Below are positions 26,541 to 35,948 of a stretch of DNA of 64,000 nt, piece after piece. The stretch comes from Bifidobacterium miconisargentati (lineage in GTDB: Bacteria; Actinomycetota; Actinomycetes; Actinomycetales; Bifidobacteriaceae). The stretch is taken from NCBI RefSeq assembly GCF_019331675.1, contig NZ_JAHBBJ010000002.1, positions 62,001 to 126,000 of the forward strand, in the 5' to 3' direction. The notes under the pieces were generated by a model that worked only from the letters and a program-made list of their open reading frames with translations, was not told the origin of the DNA and ran no database searches. The first letter of the stretch is position 1. Every line of letters starts with the position of its first letter. The position numbers and the translations under genes are program-made.

Positions 26541-27628
26541 GAAGAAGAGGGAGGAGCGTAGGCGGCGGCCATGCGGGTGCCGGCGTCGTACAGTTTGCGC
26601 TTGAGCGAATCTGGTTCGAGGATGGTCACGCGGCCATCCCACGAATATTGCAGGGCCCACCAGAACACCGCACGCTCTGGGGAGTCCACGGCGACCTCGA
26701 ACCGGCCTCCGCTGCCGAGCGGGGTGATTTGCGGATCATCGAACCACTCGAACACATTGTTGAGCATGGATTCGCCGCGGACGAGCATGCGGATGCGCAC
26801 CGGGTCGTCCGCTACGGGGTAGGGGCGGTGTCGCATGAAGTTCACCGCGTCGAAGCCTTCGGGTGCCGGCCTCTCCAACGGTACGCTGCCGTGCAGCCCT
26901 TTGGTGCTCACGTTGGTGATGCGGTTGACCACGAAGATGCGCAGGTGGCCCTCGCCGTGCAGATGGCAGATGAGGTAGTAGCGGCCGTTCTTGTACACCA
27001 TCTGGTAGGGATCCGCCGTGTAGGTGCTGCCCGTGCCGGTCCGGCTTTTGTGCGGCACCAATGTGCCGTCCGGCCCGTAGTCGCGGTATTGGAAGGTCAC
27101 GCCGTGGCCGTCCTCGATGGCCTGGTTGAGCTGGTCGATGGTGGAGAGGAATTCGCCGTTGATATGCGTGTACGTGGCCACATGGTCGAGATAATCGATG
27201 GTGTCCCCGGCGGCTCCGGCGAGTTCGCGGATCTTGCCAACCAGCTCGTCCAACGTGTCCAGGCTGATGCGCGAAAGGGTGAGGCTGTCCGCCAGCAGCC
27301 GCATCTCTGCTGTGGACAGGAAGGCGTCCATATACCAGCCGGGCTGCGGGTCGGCGCACTCCACGCCGATCAGGTCGCTCTCGGTCAGATGGCCGATGCC
27401 GCGGCCAAGGAAACGGGTGGTGGCGAGCCTTCTGAGCTGGTTGCGCACGGTCTTTTCCGTGGGCAGCTCGTCCGGGGTGGCGTACGGATGCATCTTGCCG
27501 AGTTCGTCAAGAATCTGGCGCACGGACAGGCCATGGCCGAAGTAGGTGTGCCGCCATAGCACCTCGAAGATCTCGAGTGTGGCGTTGCCAGCATAGGTCT
27601 TGCGCTTGGCCTGAGTGTCCGCTTCCAT
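26501..27628 (-). CDS. WYL-domain transcriptional regulator
   Basis: The 375-residue protein has an N-terminal winged-helix region (about 10-75: TLEIFEVLWRHTY, TEKTVRNQLRRLA), a WYL domain from about 150 (AIEDGHGVTFQYRDYG, TADPYQMVYKNGRYYLICH) and a C-terminal WCX-type part (RAVFWWALQYSWDGRVTILEP). WYL regulators often sense nucleic-acid ligands and control defence, DNA-repair or cell-division genes. The last 15 or so residues (PPSSSAPLIRGAGGEAD) are encoded by an invading repeat. The ATG lacks a Shine-Dalgarno, with TAGCCT 6 nt upstream. It is divergent from the SWIM/SNF2 helicase, its most obvious possible target. Confidence 0.88.
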   Translation of the reverse strand: MEADTQAKRKTYAGNATLEIFEVLWRHTYFGHGLSVRQILDELGKMHPYATPDELPTEKTVRNQLRRLATTRFLGRGIGHLTESDLIGVECADPQPGWYMDAFLSTAEMRLLADSLTLSRISLDTLDELVGKIRELAGAAGDTIDYLDHVATYTHINGEFLSTIDQLNQAIEDGHGVTFQYRDYGPDGTLVPHKSRTGTGSTYTADPYQMVYKNGRYYLICHLHGEGHLRIFVVNRITNVSTKGLHGSVPLERPAPEGFDAVNFMRHRPYPVADDPVRIRMLVRGESMLNNVFEWFDDPQITPLGSGGRFEVAVDSPERAVFWWALQYSWDGRVTILEPDSLKRKLYDAGTRMAAAYAPPSSSAPLIRGAGGEAD

Positions 27629-27731
27629 ATATCAAGGCTACCGCGCGTGTCGTCTAGGATGGAAATATTGGGTTGATTGCATGCTGATTGAGCGGCCCAT
27701 GCATGACTGTTTTTCGGAAAGGAGGATGCCC

Positions 27732-30700
27732 ATGGGCGGGGGATATGGCGTGTTCGGGCATGTCTCCGATGATTCAGATGACCTGCGCGATGAGCGGTCT
27801 TATTCGTCCGGTCTGCGACGGCGCAAGGGATGGCGCAGTGCGGATTCGGACAGCGACGACTTTGTCGATGGCGTCGATGACGACGACGGCATCGACGGTT
27901 ACGACGACGATGCCGCTGCCTCATGGGGGCATCGCCTGCGCAGGCAGGGTTCGTGGCGCATGGGAGGGCATGCCGTTGCCAATGCTGGCATGGACGCCGA
28001 GGACCCTGATGCCGGAAATACCGATACTTCGGACACTGATCGAGACGGTGTCTCCGATGTGACGTTCGGTGCGGGCGGAAGCCTCACCGCGGCCGACGCG
28101 GTCATGCCGTACCGCCCGTATCGGCAAGGCAAAAGCGTCTGGTTCGGCGACGATGAGGACGAAACCGCCGGAAAAGCCGGGGGCGAGGGAGCGGTCTCAC
28201 TGGGCAGGTCGCGGGGAACGCAGCCGGTCCCGCTGACCGAGCTGCGACGCGACGTGACCACATCCGTCTCCAACGCGGTGCTGGACCGGGCCCGCGGCAT
28301 CGTGCGTCTGGCCGACACCATGCTCATCGACCCGCATTATCAGGACGATCAGCGTGCCCGGTACGCCGAGCTCGACGCCATACTGCGCGGCACCACCAGT
28401 CCCGGCAGCCGGTACCGGACCAATGTCCAGTTCGATTTGGATACGGGCGAGGTGAACGGCGGCAGCTGCACATGCCCCGCATACGGGCGCGGATACGGCA
28501 TGTGCAAGCACATGGCGGCGCTCGCCTTGGCGTTCTGCGACGAACCTCAGCGATTCGCCGGGTACAAGGCCGGAGCGGTGCGACCATCGCGTGCGGTGCT
28601 CAGCTACATGGAACGTATGGATCAGCGTAAAGCCCAAGCCAAATCACGGCGTCGGCTTGCCGTAATGCAACGATTCGGCAAGGACGGTGGTGCTCCTGCG
28701 TCAGGTCGATTCGGCCGTGCGAATGGCGGACGCGCGCGTTCCGGCACGAACACGGACGGATACCGTTTCGCTGACACCGTGGCGCCCGGCGAGGTGAGGC
28801 TCACGCCCATCCTGCGATTCATCGATGGCGTATGGGGTGTGGAATTCAAAATCGGTGCTCCGGCCAACGGCTCCGATTATGTGCTGAAGTCGATTCCGCA
28901 GTTCGTGGCTGCGATTGCTGCCGGTACATATGAAAGCTACGGTCAGAAACTCGCGTTCACCCATACGGTGGACATGTTCGATGATATGTCGCGCCCGTTG
29001 CTCGGTTTCCTGAAATCGGCGCTTGCTGTCCGTCAGGCCGCCGAACAGCAGGATCGGTATTACGGGCACATCGCCATCGACCGGCATATGACGCTTTCCG
29101 AATCCGAAGTGGCGAAATTGCTGGATTCCCGTGCGGGTGGCAGCGTGAAACTGGTGTTGGACACCTGGTTCGCCGGCCAGCCTTCCACGGTGCCGGTGGA
29201 AGACGGCGAACCGGAATTGGCCATGCGCATCACGCGCCGTGACTTCCAAGTGTATGGGCCGGATGCCGGTTACCTGCTATCCGGAATGCCGCCGATTGAA
29301 ACGGTGGTCGAGGACGGAACGGGCGCGTGGCTGCTACTTGCCCCCACGGGCGCGGTGCCGGGTGCCGTTTCCGCCATGATGGCCGGCTCGCAGCGTATCA
29401 GCGCCGCCGGATGCCGGTTCGTGCGCTGCCCGCGGCAGGTGCTCCCGTTATTGGGATTGCTGGATGAGTTGTTCGCTCCTGATTCGCCGGGCCAGGTCAT
29501 CGCCGGAGACGACATCGCGTTGTTTGCGCGCACGCTGCTGCCGCAACTGGTGGGTGCGGGATTGCTGGATGCAGGCGAGCTGCCTCGCGAGCTGGTCTCG
29601 TTGCAGCCGGTGGACTGCGAGCCTGAATTCTACCTGGATCGTGACGAGCACGGTGTGCAGTGCGAAGTCAAGGCGCGGTATGGCGATGCCGTGGTGCCGT
29701 TGTTACCTGCGGGGCCGGTGGAACGGGCCGGCTCGACCGGCGGGATGGTCGATGATTCGGCGGATACCAGGACCGGCTCTGCGGATTATGGCGTTGGGGC
29801 CGTGCTCGGACGCGACTTCGATGCCGAGCATCTGGCGTTGGATGTGGTGCGTGAATTCTTCACCATGCCGGATACGCGCATGGGGGTATCGTCGGCATCG
29901 TTGCCGTCGGCGACGGCAACTGTGGCTTCTCGGCGCGGGCGGGGATCGGCGGCCGGGAAGCGGGCTGGGGCGTTTGGTTCCAAGGCCTCGAGGTCGGCCG
30001 GAAACGCTGTCCGCTCGGCGTCCGGGGCGGCGGTCATCAACCGGGACGACACCACGCAGCTGGTCCGTTTGTTCGATGAAGGTCTGACGGCGTTGCATGA
30101 GGTCGGCAAGGTGTTCACCACTCCGGCGTTCGACCGTCTGGTGGCCCCTGCGGCACCGAGCGTCAAGGTGGGATTGTCCATCAAGGGCAATCTGGTGGAG
30201 ATTTCACCCATTGCGGACGAAGTGCCGCCGGATGAGGTGGGCTCGCTGTTGGCCTCCTATCGACGCCGCCAGCAATACCATCAGCTCAAGGACGGCACGC
30301 TCGTCAAACTCGGCGGTGCCAAACTCGACACCTTGGATCGGCTCGCACGGGACCTCGACTTGAGCGAGCAGGACCTCAATGCCGGGCTCATCGAACTGCC
30401 AGGCAGCCAGGCGTTCCTGATGGACGGCGAGCTGCCGGATGACGGTTCGGATGTGGTCAAAGACTCCTCATTCACCGAATACATCGACGATCTGGCCATC
30501 ATCGACCCGCAGCGCTACGAGGTGCCGGACAGTCTCAAGCACGTGCTGCGCCCATATCAGGCGGAAGGCTTCCGCTGGCTCAACACCTTGTGCGACAAGG
30601 GATTCGGCGGCATCCTGGCCGACGAGATGGGACTGGGCAAGTCCGTGCAGCTCATCGCGCTGCTGGTCTCCCGGTATCAGCAATACCGGAACGATCAGCC

Positions 30701-32213
30701 GCAGACCTTTGACGCTGCCAGCACTGACCGCATCGATGGAAGCGTGAGAAGCGGTAATGAACTGGCAACGAGCGGTGATTCGGCACGGACGATGGGTGCG
30801 GCGAACCAGCCGGATTCGTCGCCATCGCTGATCGTATGCCCGGCATCGCTGGTGTACAACTGGGCCGCCGAATTCGCTAAGTTCGCGCCGGAACTCAATG
30901 CCGTGGTGGTCGCCGGCTCCAAAGCCGAGCGCCGCGCGGCCATCGCCAGGGCCTTCCAACCGGGTGAACCCACCGTGCTTGTCACCTCGTATGATCTGCT
31001 GCGCCGGGACGTCGACGACTATACGGCGACTGGAATTGCGGGCGGGAGCGCGTCTGGGAACGGGGCCGAACCGCGCCGGTTCATGGTCATGGCGTTGGAT
31101 GAGGCCCAGTACATCAAGAACCACACCACCAAGATCGCCAAGGCGGTCAAATCGGTGGCAGCCGAGCACAGGTTCGCGCTCACCGGCACGCCCATCGAGA
31201 ACCGGTTGTCCGAGCTGTGGAGCATCTTCGACTTCCTCATGCCCGGATTGCTGGGATCGTACAAGCGGTTCCGCGAACGGTACGAGCTTCCCATCGCCAA
31301 CGGCCGTGCGGCTGACCAGACCACCGAAAGGGGGCGTGCCGCGGCGCAGGTCAATCCGGAGGCGGCGCGCGTGGCCCACAAACTGCAATCGTTGGTGGGT
31401 GTGTTCATCAAGCGCCGTCTCAAGTCCCAGGTGCTCACCGACTTGCCGGACAAGATGGAGACCGTGCTCACCGTGCGGCTGGAAGGCGAACAACGCAAAC
31501 TGTACGCCGCCCATGAGCAACGTCTGCGCATGCAACTGGAGCACAGCGACCAGAGCGACTTCAACACGTCGAAGATACGGATTCTGGCCGAACTGACCCG
31601 GTTGCGCCAGATCTGCTGCGATCCACGACTGCTGTATGCGGACGCCAAGGACCAGTCGGCCAAGCTGGCGGCCATCGCGGAACTGGTGGAGACCTGCGTG
31701 AACGAAGGCAAGAAAGCGCTGATCTTCTCCCAGTTCACCAGTTTCCTGGACCTGATCGCCGAACGATTCGATACGTTGGGGCTCCGGTATTACACCATCA
31801 CCGGATCCACGCCCAAGAAACGGCGTCTCGAACTGGTCGACCAGTTCAATGCAGACGACACCCCGGCGTTCCTGATCTCTTTGAAGGCCGGCAACACCGG
31901 TCTCAACCTGACCGGCGCGAGCGTGGTGATCCATGCCGACCCGTGGTGGAACGCCGCCGCGCAGGATCAGGCCACGGACCGCGCCCACCGCATCGGTCAG
32001 ACGGAGAACGTCAACGTGTATCAGGTGGTGGCCAAGGACACCATCGAGGAGCGGATTCTGGAGTTGCAGCACACCAAAAGCGAGCTGGCACGCCAGTTCA
32101 CCGATGCCTCGCTGGCTGCGGACGACGCGAATGAGCTGGGCGTCGCGGGCGCGACCGGCACCGCATCCATCGCCACGTTGACCAAGGACGATTTGATGGG
32201 ACTGCTGGGATAG
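27732..32213 (+). CDS. SWIM zinc finger and SNF2/Swi2 helicase-like ATPase
   Basis: The 1493-residue protein belongs to the bacterial SNF2 family (RapA/HepA-like translocases). Residues 1-165 are acidic and low complexity. A SWIM zinc finger (CTCPAYGRGYGMCKH) lies at about 246-262. A long SNF2-associated N-terminal region is followed by the translocase: PYQAEGFRWL, Walker A DEMGLGKS near 962, DEAQ near 1121, LTGTPIENRLSELWSIFDFL, and the C-terminal helicase half with KALIFSQFTSFLDL, LISLKAGNTGLNLTGA and DRAHRIGQTENVNVY. The ATG at 27732 lies 6 nt after AGGAGG. An ATG at 27726 abuts the site and is unlikely. It may remodel protein-DNA complexes, and its client is unknown. Confidence 0.92.
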   Translation: MGGGYGVFGHVSDDSDDLRDERSYSSGLRRRKGWRSADSDSDDFVDGVDDDDGIDGYDDDAAASWGHRLRRQGSWRMGGHAVANAGMDAEDPDAGNTDTSDTDRDGVSDVTFGAGGSLTAADAVMPYRPYRQGKSVWFGDDEDETAGKAGGEGAVSLGRSRGTQPVPLTELRRDVTTSVSNAVLDRARGIVRLADTMLIDPHYQDDQRARYAELDAILRGTTSPGSRYRTNVQFDLDTGEVNGGSCTCPAYGRGYGMCKHMAALALAFCDEPQRFAGYKAGAVRPSRAVLSYMERMDQRKAQAKSRRRLAVMQRFGKDGGAPASGRFGRANGGRARSGTNTDGYRFADTVAPGEVRLTPILRFIDGVWGVEFKIGAPANGSDYVLKSIPQFVAAIAAGTYESYGQKLAFTHTVDMFDDMSRPLLGFLKSALAVRQAAEQQDRYYGHIAIDRHMTLSESEVAKLLDSRAGGSVKLVLDTWFAGQPSTVPVEDGEPELAMRITRRDFQVYGPDAGYLLSGMPPIETVVEDGTGAWLLLAPTGAVPGAVSAMMAGSQRISAAGCRFVRCPRQVLPLLGLLDELFAPDSPGQVIAGDDIALFARTLLPQLVGAGLLDAGELPRELVSLQPVDCEPEFYLDRDEHGVQCEVKARYGDAVVPLLPAGPVERAGSTGGMVDDSADTRTGSADYGVGAVLGRDFDAEHLALDVVREFFTMPDTRMGVSSASLPSATATVASRRGRGSAAGKRAGAFGSKASRSAGNAVRSASGAAVINRDDTTQLVRLFDEGLTALHEVGKVFTTPAFDRLVAPAAPSVKVGLSIKGNLVEISPIADEVPPDEVGSLLASYRRRQQYHQLKDGTLVKLGGAKLDTLDRLARDLDLSEQDLNAGLIELPGSQAFLMDGELPDDGSDVVKDSSFTEYIDDLAIIDPQRYEVPDSLKHVLRPYQAEGFRWLNTLCDKGFGGILADEMGLGKSVQLIALLVSRYQQYRNDQPQTFDAASTDRIDGSVRSGNELATSGDSARTMGAANQPDSSPSLIVCPASLVYNWAAEFAKFAPELNAVVVAGSKAERRAAIARAFQPGEPTVLVTSYDLLRRDVDDYTATGIAGGSASGNGAEPRRFMVMALDEAQYIKNHTTKIAKAVKSVAAEHRFALTGTPIENRLSELWSIFDFLMPGLLGSYKRFRERYELPIANGRAADQTTERGRAAAQVNPEAARVAHKLQSLVGVFIKRRLKSQVLTDLPDKMETVLTVRLEGEQRKLYAAHEQRLRMQLEHSDQSDFNTSKIRILAELTRLRQICCDPRLLYADAKDQSAKLAAIAELVETCVNEGKKALIFSQFTSFLDLIAERFDTLGLRYYTITGSTPKKRRLELVDQFNADDTPAFLISLKAGNTGLNLTGASVVIHADPWWNAAAQDQATDRAHRIGQTENVNVYQVVAKDTIEERILELQHTKSELARQFTDASLAADDANELGVAGATGTASIATLTKDDLMGLLG

Positions 32214-32217
32214 CGGA

Positions 32218-32697
32218 CTACAGAATCTGTTCCATACCGATGCGGTAGGGGGTCAGGCCCATGCGTTCGTAGAAGGCCTGGGCGCTGGGGTTGCAGGACC
32301 AGACGTTAAGCGTCGCGTTGTAGCAACCGGATTCGCGGGCGAAATCGAGTACATACCGGTAGAGCGTGGAACCAACGTGCATGCCGCGCGCCGTCTCATC
32401 CACGCACAGGTCGTCAATGTACAGCGTCTTGATGTCCGTGAGTACATGGTTGCCCGGATGCTGCTGGAAGATGCAGAACGCATAACCAAGCACCCGGCCA
32501 TCGGCATCGGCCGCAACGAACACCGGCGTGGCATCGTCGGCCAGAATGCCGGCCAGCTCATCGTCCGTGTACTTCCTGGCACCGCCCTTGAACAGGTCGG
32601 GCCGGCCCTGATGATGGACTTCGGCCACCTGCAGCAGCAGGTCGTCGATGGTGGGCATGTCGGCCGCCGTGGCCCTGCGAATCGTCAAATCACTCAT
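32218..32697 (-). CDS. GNAT family N-acetyltransferase
   Basis: Acetyl-CoA-dependent transferase of unknown acceptor with 159 residues. Fold markers are the N-terminal LTIRRATAADMPTIDDLLLQVAE, the beta4-alpha3 acetyl-CoA segment LCVDETARGMHVGSTLYRYV and the C-terminal NVWSCNPSAQAFYERMGLTPY. MSDLTIRR at 32697 is taken as the start. An ATG at 32739 would add 14 residues with no ribosome site. The stop is 4 bp from the convergent SNF2-gene stop, so the two ends share no terminator. Confidence 0.88.
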   Translation of the reverse strand: MSDLTIRRATAADMPTIDDLLLQVAEVHHQGRPDLFKGGARKYTDDELAGILADDATPVFVAADADGRVLGYAFCIFQQHPGNHVLTDIKTLYIDDLCVDETARGMHVGSTLYRYVLDFARESGCYNATLNVWSCNPSAQAFYERMGLTPYRIGMEQIL

Positions 32698-32934
32698 AAG
32701 CAAATCAGTGTAATCGCGGGGGAGTGGCGGTGTTTGCATGATGTTCGTTTGGCGGTGGGATGTACGTCATGCTTCTAGTGGTAGTCAGCCGGGTTGAAGA
32801 AACGCGCGAGTCGGAAGAGACGAAGAGATGTGTAAGTTGGCCGAACCGAGGCGGCATGCTCGATTCTGATGGTCTGGTGATCTCGAAATAAATGTGTCGT
32901 TGCCGTGGGGAGCGGCACGGTAGGCTGGGATGCC

Positions 32935-33384
32935 GTGAGTCGCAAGCAGCAGCCGGAGAAATACGAGAAGGGCACCCGCTCGTACACCATGTCGCACATC
33001 CGCGGCAAGGACACCAAAATCGAGGTGCTGGTGCGCAGCTACCTGTTCCGTCGCGGGCTGCGATTCCGCAAGAACGACAAACGTTACCCCGGCCACCCGG
33101 ATGTGGTGCTACCGAAGTATCGCACCATCGTGTTCGTCAACGGCTGCTTCTGGCACATGCATGAGGGATGCACGAAGCATGCCATGCCGAAATCGAACGT
33201 GGAATTCTGGCAGGCCAAGCTGCTGCGCAACCATGAGCGTGACTTGGCCCAGCACGCCGAGCTGGAGGCCGCCGGCTGGCGGGTGATCGTCGTGTGGGAA
33301 TGCGAATTGACGAAAGCCGCGCGGGCTGATCGGCTCGCGCGGCTGTATGAGGAGATCGTCAGGGAAGATAGCGTCAGGAAGTGA
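32935..33384 (+). CDS. vsr: very short patch repair (Vsr) endonuclease
   Basis: Mismatch endonuclease that nicks 5' of T in T:G mismatches left by deamination of 5-methylcytosine. The protein has about 149 residues from GTG 32935. Family pattern: MSHIRGKDTKIEVLVRSYLF, LRFRKNDKRYPGHPDVVLPK (catalytic Asp in PDVV), FVNGCFWHMHEGC (zinc/His part) and WECEL near the end. A GTG at 32905 would add ten residues. Neither start has a clear Shine-Dalgarno, and TAGGCT lies 8 nt before 32935. Vsr normally accompanies a cytosine-5 methyltransferase, but none is seen within this window. Confidence 0.9.
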   Translation: MSRKQQPEKYEKGTRSYTMSHIRGKDTKIEVLVRSYLFRRGLRFRKNDKRYPGHPDVVLPKYRTIVFVNGCFWHMHEGCTKHAMPKSNVEFWQAKLLRNHERDLAQHAELEAAGWRVIVVWECELTKAARADRLARLYEEIVREDSVRK

Positions 33385-33418
33385 TTTGGATTGAGACACC
33401 AGCGATGATGTCTTGATG

Positions 33419-33442
33419 AGCTCCCCCCCAGAGAGGGGAGCC
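33419..33442. repeat. GGCTCCCC-family half repeat
   Basis: CTCCCC and GAGAGGGGAGCC form a short hairpin between the convergent vsr and oxidoreductase genes. Confidence 0.55.
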
Positions 33443-33450
33443 GGAAAGAA

Positions 33451-34509
33451 CTACTCCTCGAACGGGAACCTGAGGTTCCAGCGCTCACGGATGGCGTCCA
33501 TGAGCTCCATGATGCGGATGGTGTCCGCGTGCGGCATGGCTTCACACTCCGTCTTGCCGTCCAACAGCGCGGCGGCCGCATCCGCAACCTCATACTCGTA
33601 GCCGGTCAGCTGGGCCGGCATCTCGACGTTGCGCACCAGCTTGTGGTCGTTGTCGTAGATGGCGATTGCCTCGGGGTTGTTGATGTTCGTGACCACCATA
33701 TACCCCTTGGAGCCCCACACGTAGCCGCCGCGATCCGACGTGACCAGCATCGAGCTGGTGGAGACGCCCATCGTGCCGTCGCCGTAGTACAGCGTCGTGT
33801 TGTTCTGCGCATCCACGCCGGTCTCGGGCCAGGCCACCATCGACGTTTCGAAATGATCCACCGTACGGCCATGGTCGGCGCCGATGGCCATATCCAGGAA
33901 GTTCAGCGGGTAGACGCCCACGTCCAGCAGCGCGCCGCCCGCGCAGGCCGGATCGGTCATGCGCGCCTTGCCGACCACCGGATAGCACAGGTTGGCGCTC
34001 GCGGACTTGACCTCGCCGATCTCGCCGGAATCGATGATCTCATTGATAAGACCACGGCTGGGCATGTATCGCGTCCAGATCGCCTCCGTGCACAGCAGCC
34101 CGGTCTCCTTGGCCACGGCCAGCATCTCGCGCGCCTGCGCGGTATTGGCCGTGAACGACTTCTCCACCAGCACGTTCTTGCCCGCCTTCATGCACAGGAT
34201 CGCATGCTCGGCGTGCATGCTGTGCGGGGTGGCGATGTACACCAGATCCACGTCCGGGTCCGCCGCCAGATCCTCATACGAGCCATATGCCTTGTCAAGA
34301 CCCCACTGGTCGGCGAACGCCTGCGCGCGGTCCAGGTCGCGGGCCGCCACCGCGTACGGGTGGATCCAGCTGGCGTAGCGCGAGTCGGCCGCCATCTTGG
34401 TCAGTGTATCGGCCATCGTATGCGCGATGCCGCCGGCGCCCAGGATCGCCACGTTGACCTTGGCCTCGCCGGCCTCGACCGCCGCGCGATTGTTGTTGAG
34501 CCTGCTCAT
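33451..34509 (-). CDS. Gfo/Idh/MocA family oxidoreductase
   Basis: NAD(P)-dependent sugar or polyol dehydrogenase-like protein of 352 residues. The N-terminal Rossmann fold has VAILGAGGIAHTMADTL, the catalytic-region motif is KNVLVEKSFTANTAQAREM, and the C-terminal alpha/beta domain begins around GEIGEVKSASANLC with GGALLDVGVYPLNFL. AAGGAGG 4 nt before the ATG supports the start. Substrate is unknown. It is divergent from an aminotransferase gene 198 bp away. Confidence 0.9.
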   Translation of the reverse strand: MSRLNNNRAAVEAGEAKVNVAILGAGGIAHTMADTLTKMAADSRYASWIHPYAVAARDLDRAQAFADQWGLDKAYGSYEDLAADPDVDLVYIATPHSMHAEHAILCMKAGKNVLVEKSFTANTAQAREMLAVAKETGLLCTEAIWTRYMPSRGLINEIIDSGEIGEVKSASANLCYPVVGKARMTDPACAGGALLDVGVYPLNFLDMAIGADHGRTVDHFETSMVAWPETGVDAQNNTTLYYGDGTMGVSTSSMLVTSDRGGYVWGSKGYMVVTNINNPEAIAIYDNDHKLVRNVEMPAQLTGYEYEVADAAAALLDGKTECEAMPHADTIRIMELMDAIRERWNLRFPFEE

Positions 34510-34706
34510 GATTCCTCCTTGAACATGGATTAGTTCGGTCGTTGAACCTATTGGCGATTATAGAGGGAACCGATCCTGCGAGAGCGGATTGCGCGGGAAG
34601 GTGGTGTGCCGTGCCCGTCGGTACACCTATGCCGGATACCGGCTGGATGTCGGATGCATGGGAGCGTTGCGAAACCCTTGTCCCAGCACGCGGATAGAAC
34701 CGAGAT

Positions 34707-35915
34707 ATGGAAAACGAAGCAGAGCTGCAACTCCCCGTCATGTCCCGCCGCGCGCGAGAGATCAATCCCTTCCGAGCCATGGTCTTCGGCGAAAAGGCGG
34801 ACACCATGATCGCCCAGGGCATCAGCGTCATCAAACTGAGCCTCGGCGAGCCGGACTTCGGCGCCCCGCCGGCCGTACGCGACGCCATGCGCGAACAGTA
34901 CGACGGCCGTGCCGTGCCGTACACCGCCGCCATGGGCCTGCCCGAACTGCGCCAGGCCATCTCCGACTTCTACCGCGACCGGCACGACCTTGACATCGAT
35001 CCCAAGCGCATCTGCGTGACCGCCGGAGGTTCCGCGGCCCTGCTGCTCGCCACCGCGCTCACCGTGGACACCGGCGACGACGTGATCGTGGCCGACCCCT
35101 CCTACCCGTGCAACCGCGAGCTGATCCGCTCCTTCGAGGGCAACGTCATCGACGTCCCCACCTCCGCGGCCACCCGCTTCCACCTCAACGCCGACCTGTG
35201 CCGGAAATACTGGACGGACAAGACCAAGGCCGTGATGGTCACGTCCCCCTCAAACCCCACCGGCACCACCATCGACTTCAACGTGCTTTCCGAGGTGTGC
35301 GCGCTCGCCGCCGAACGCCAGGCGTGGCGCATCGTGGACGAAACCTACCTCGACCTGGCGGACCGCGAACCGGACGGCACCGAAGTCAAGTCCGTGCTGG
35401 CCTGCGACCCGGGTGCCATCGTATGCAACAGCTTCTCCAAGTTCTTCGGCATGACCGGCTGGCGCCTCGGCTGGGCCGTACTGCCGGACGACCCCACCGT
35501 GCTGGAGGCCGTGGACGACCTGGCCACCAACTACTACCTGTGCGCCCACACGCCCACCCAGCATGCGGCACTCGCCTGCTTCACGCCGGAAAGCCTGGCC
35601 GAATGCGAGGCGCGTCGCCAGGAACTGCTGGCCCGCCGCCGCATCGTCATCGACGGACTCAAGCGCATCGGACTGCCGGTGGAGGTGGAGCCGAACGGCG
35701 CGTTCTACGCCTACTTCAACATCTCCCGCACCGGTCTGGATGCCTGGACCTTCTGCGAACGTGCGCTGGACGAGGCGCACGTGGCCCTGACCCCGGGCCG
35801 TGACTTCGGCGCCGCCACCGCGGACACCCACGTGCGCCTGAGCTACGCCGCCTCTCGCGAGGCACTGAGCGAGGGATTGGAACGACTCGGTCGGTTCGTG
35901 GCAGCGCTGGCGTGA
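34707..35915 (+). CDS. class I/II pyridoxal-phosphate aminotransferase
   Basis: Fold type I aminotransferase, most like aspartate or aromatic amino-acid aminotransferases. It has 402 residues. PLP-binding landmarks are SLGEPDFGAPPAVRDAM, TAGGSAALLLATAL, SPSNPTGTTIDF, IVDETYLDLADREP and the Schiff-base Lys245 in NSFSKFFGMTGWRLGW. The C-terminal Arg is in HVRLSYAASREAL. No good Shine-Dalgarno is visible, with TAGAAC 6 nt before the ATG. The amino donor cannot be deduced. ppx starts 33 bp after its stop. Confidence 0.9.
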   Translation: MENEAELQLPVMSRRAREINPFRAMVFGEKADTMIAQGISVIKLSLGEPDFGAPPAVRDAMREQYDGRAVPYTAAMGLPELRQAISDFYRDRHDLDIDPKRICVTAGGSAALLLATALTVDTGDDVIVADPSYPCNRELIRSFEGNVIDVPTSAATRFHLNADLCRKYWTDKTKAVMVTSPSNPTGTTIDFNVLSEVCALAAERQAWRIVDETYLDLADREPDGTEVKSVLACDPGAIVCNSFSKFFGMTGWRLGWAVLPDDPTVLEAVDDLATNYYLCAHTPTQHAALACFTPESLAECEARRQELLARRRIVIDGLKRIGLPVEVEPNGAFYAYFNISRTGLDAWTFCERALDEAHVALTPGRDFGAATADTHVRLSYAASREALSEGLERLGRFVAALA

Positions 35916-35948
35916 GCGGCCTGTCATTAGGTGATAAGGTCAAGAACT

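Noticed and set aside
26360-27559. Plus-strand 399-codon ORF opposite the WYL gene
   Set aside because: The frame starts in noncoding DNA and runs antisense to a clear WYL-domain gene. No domain is present.
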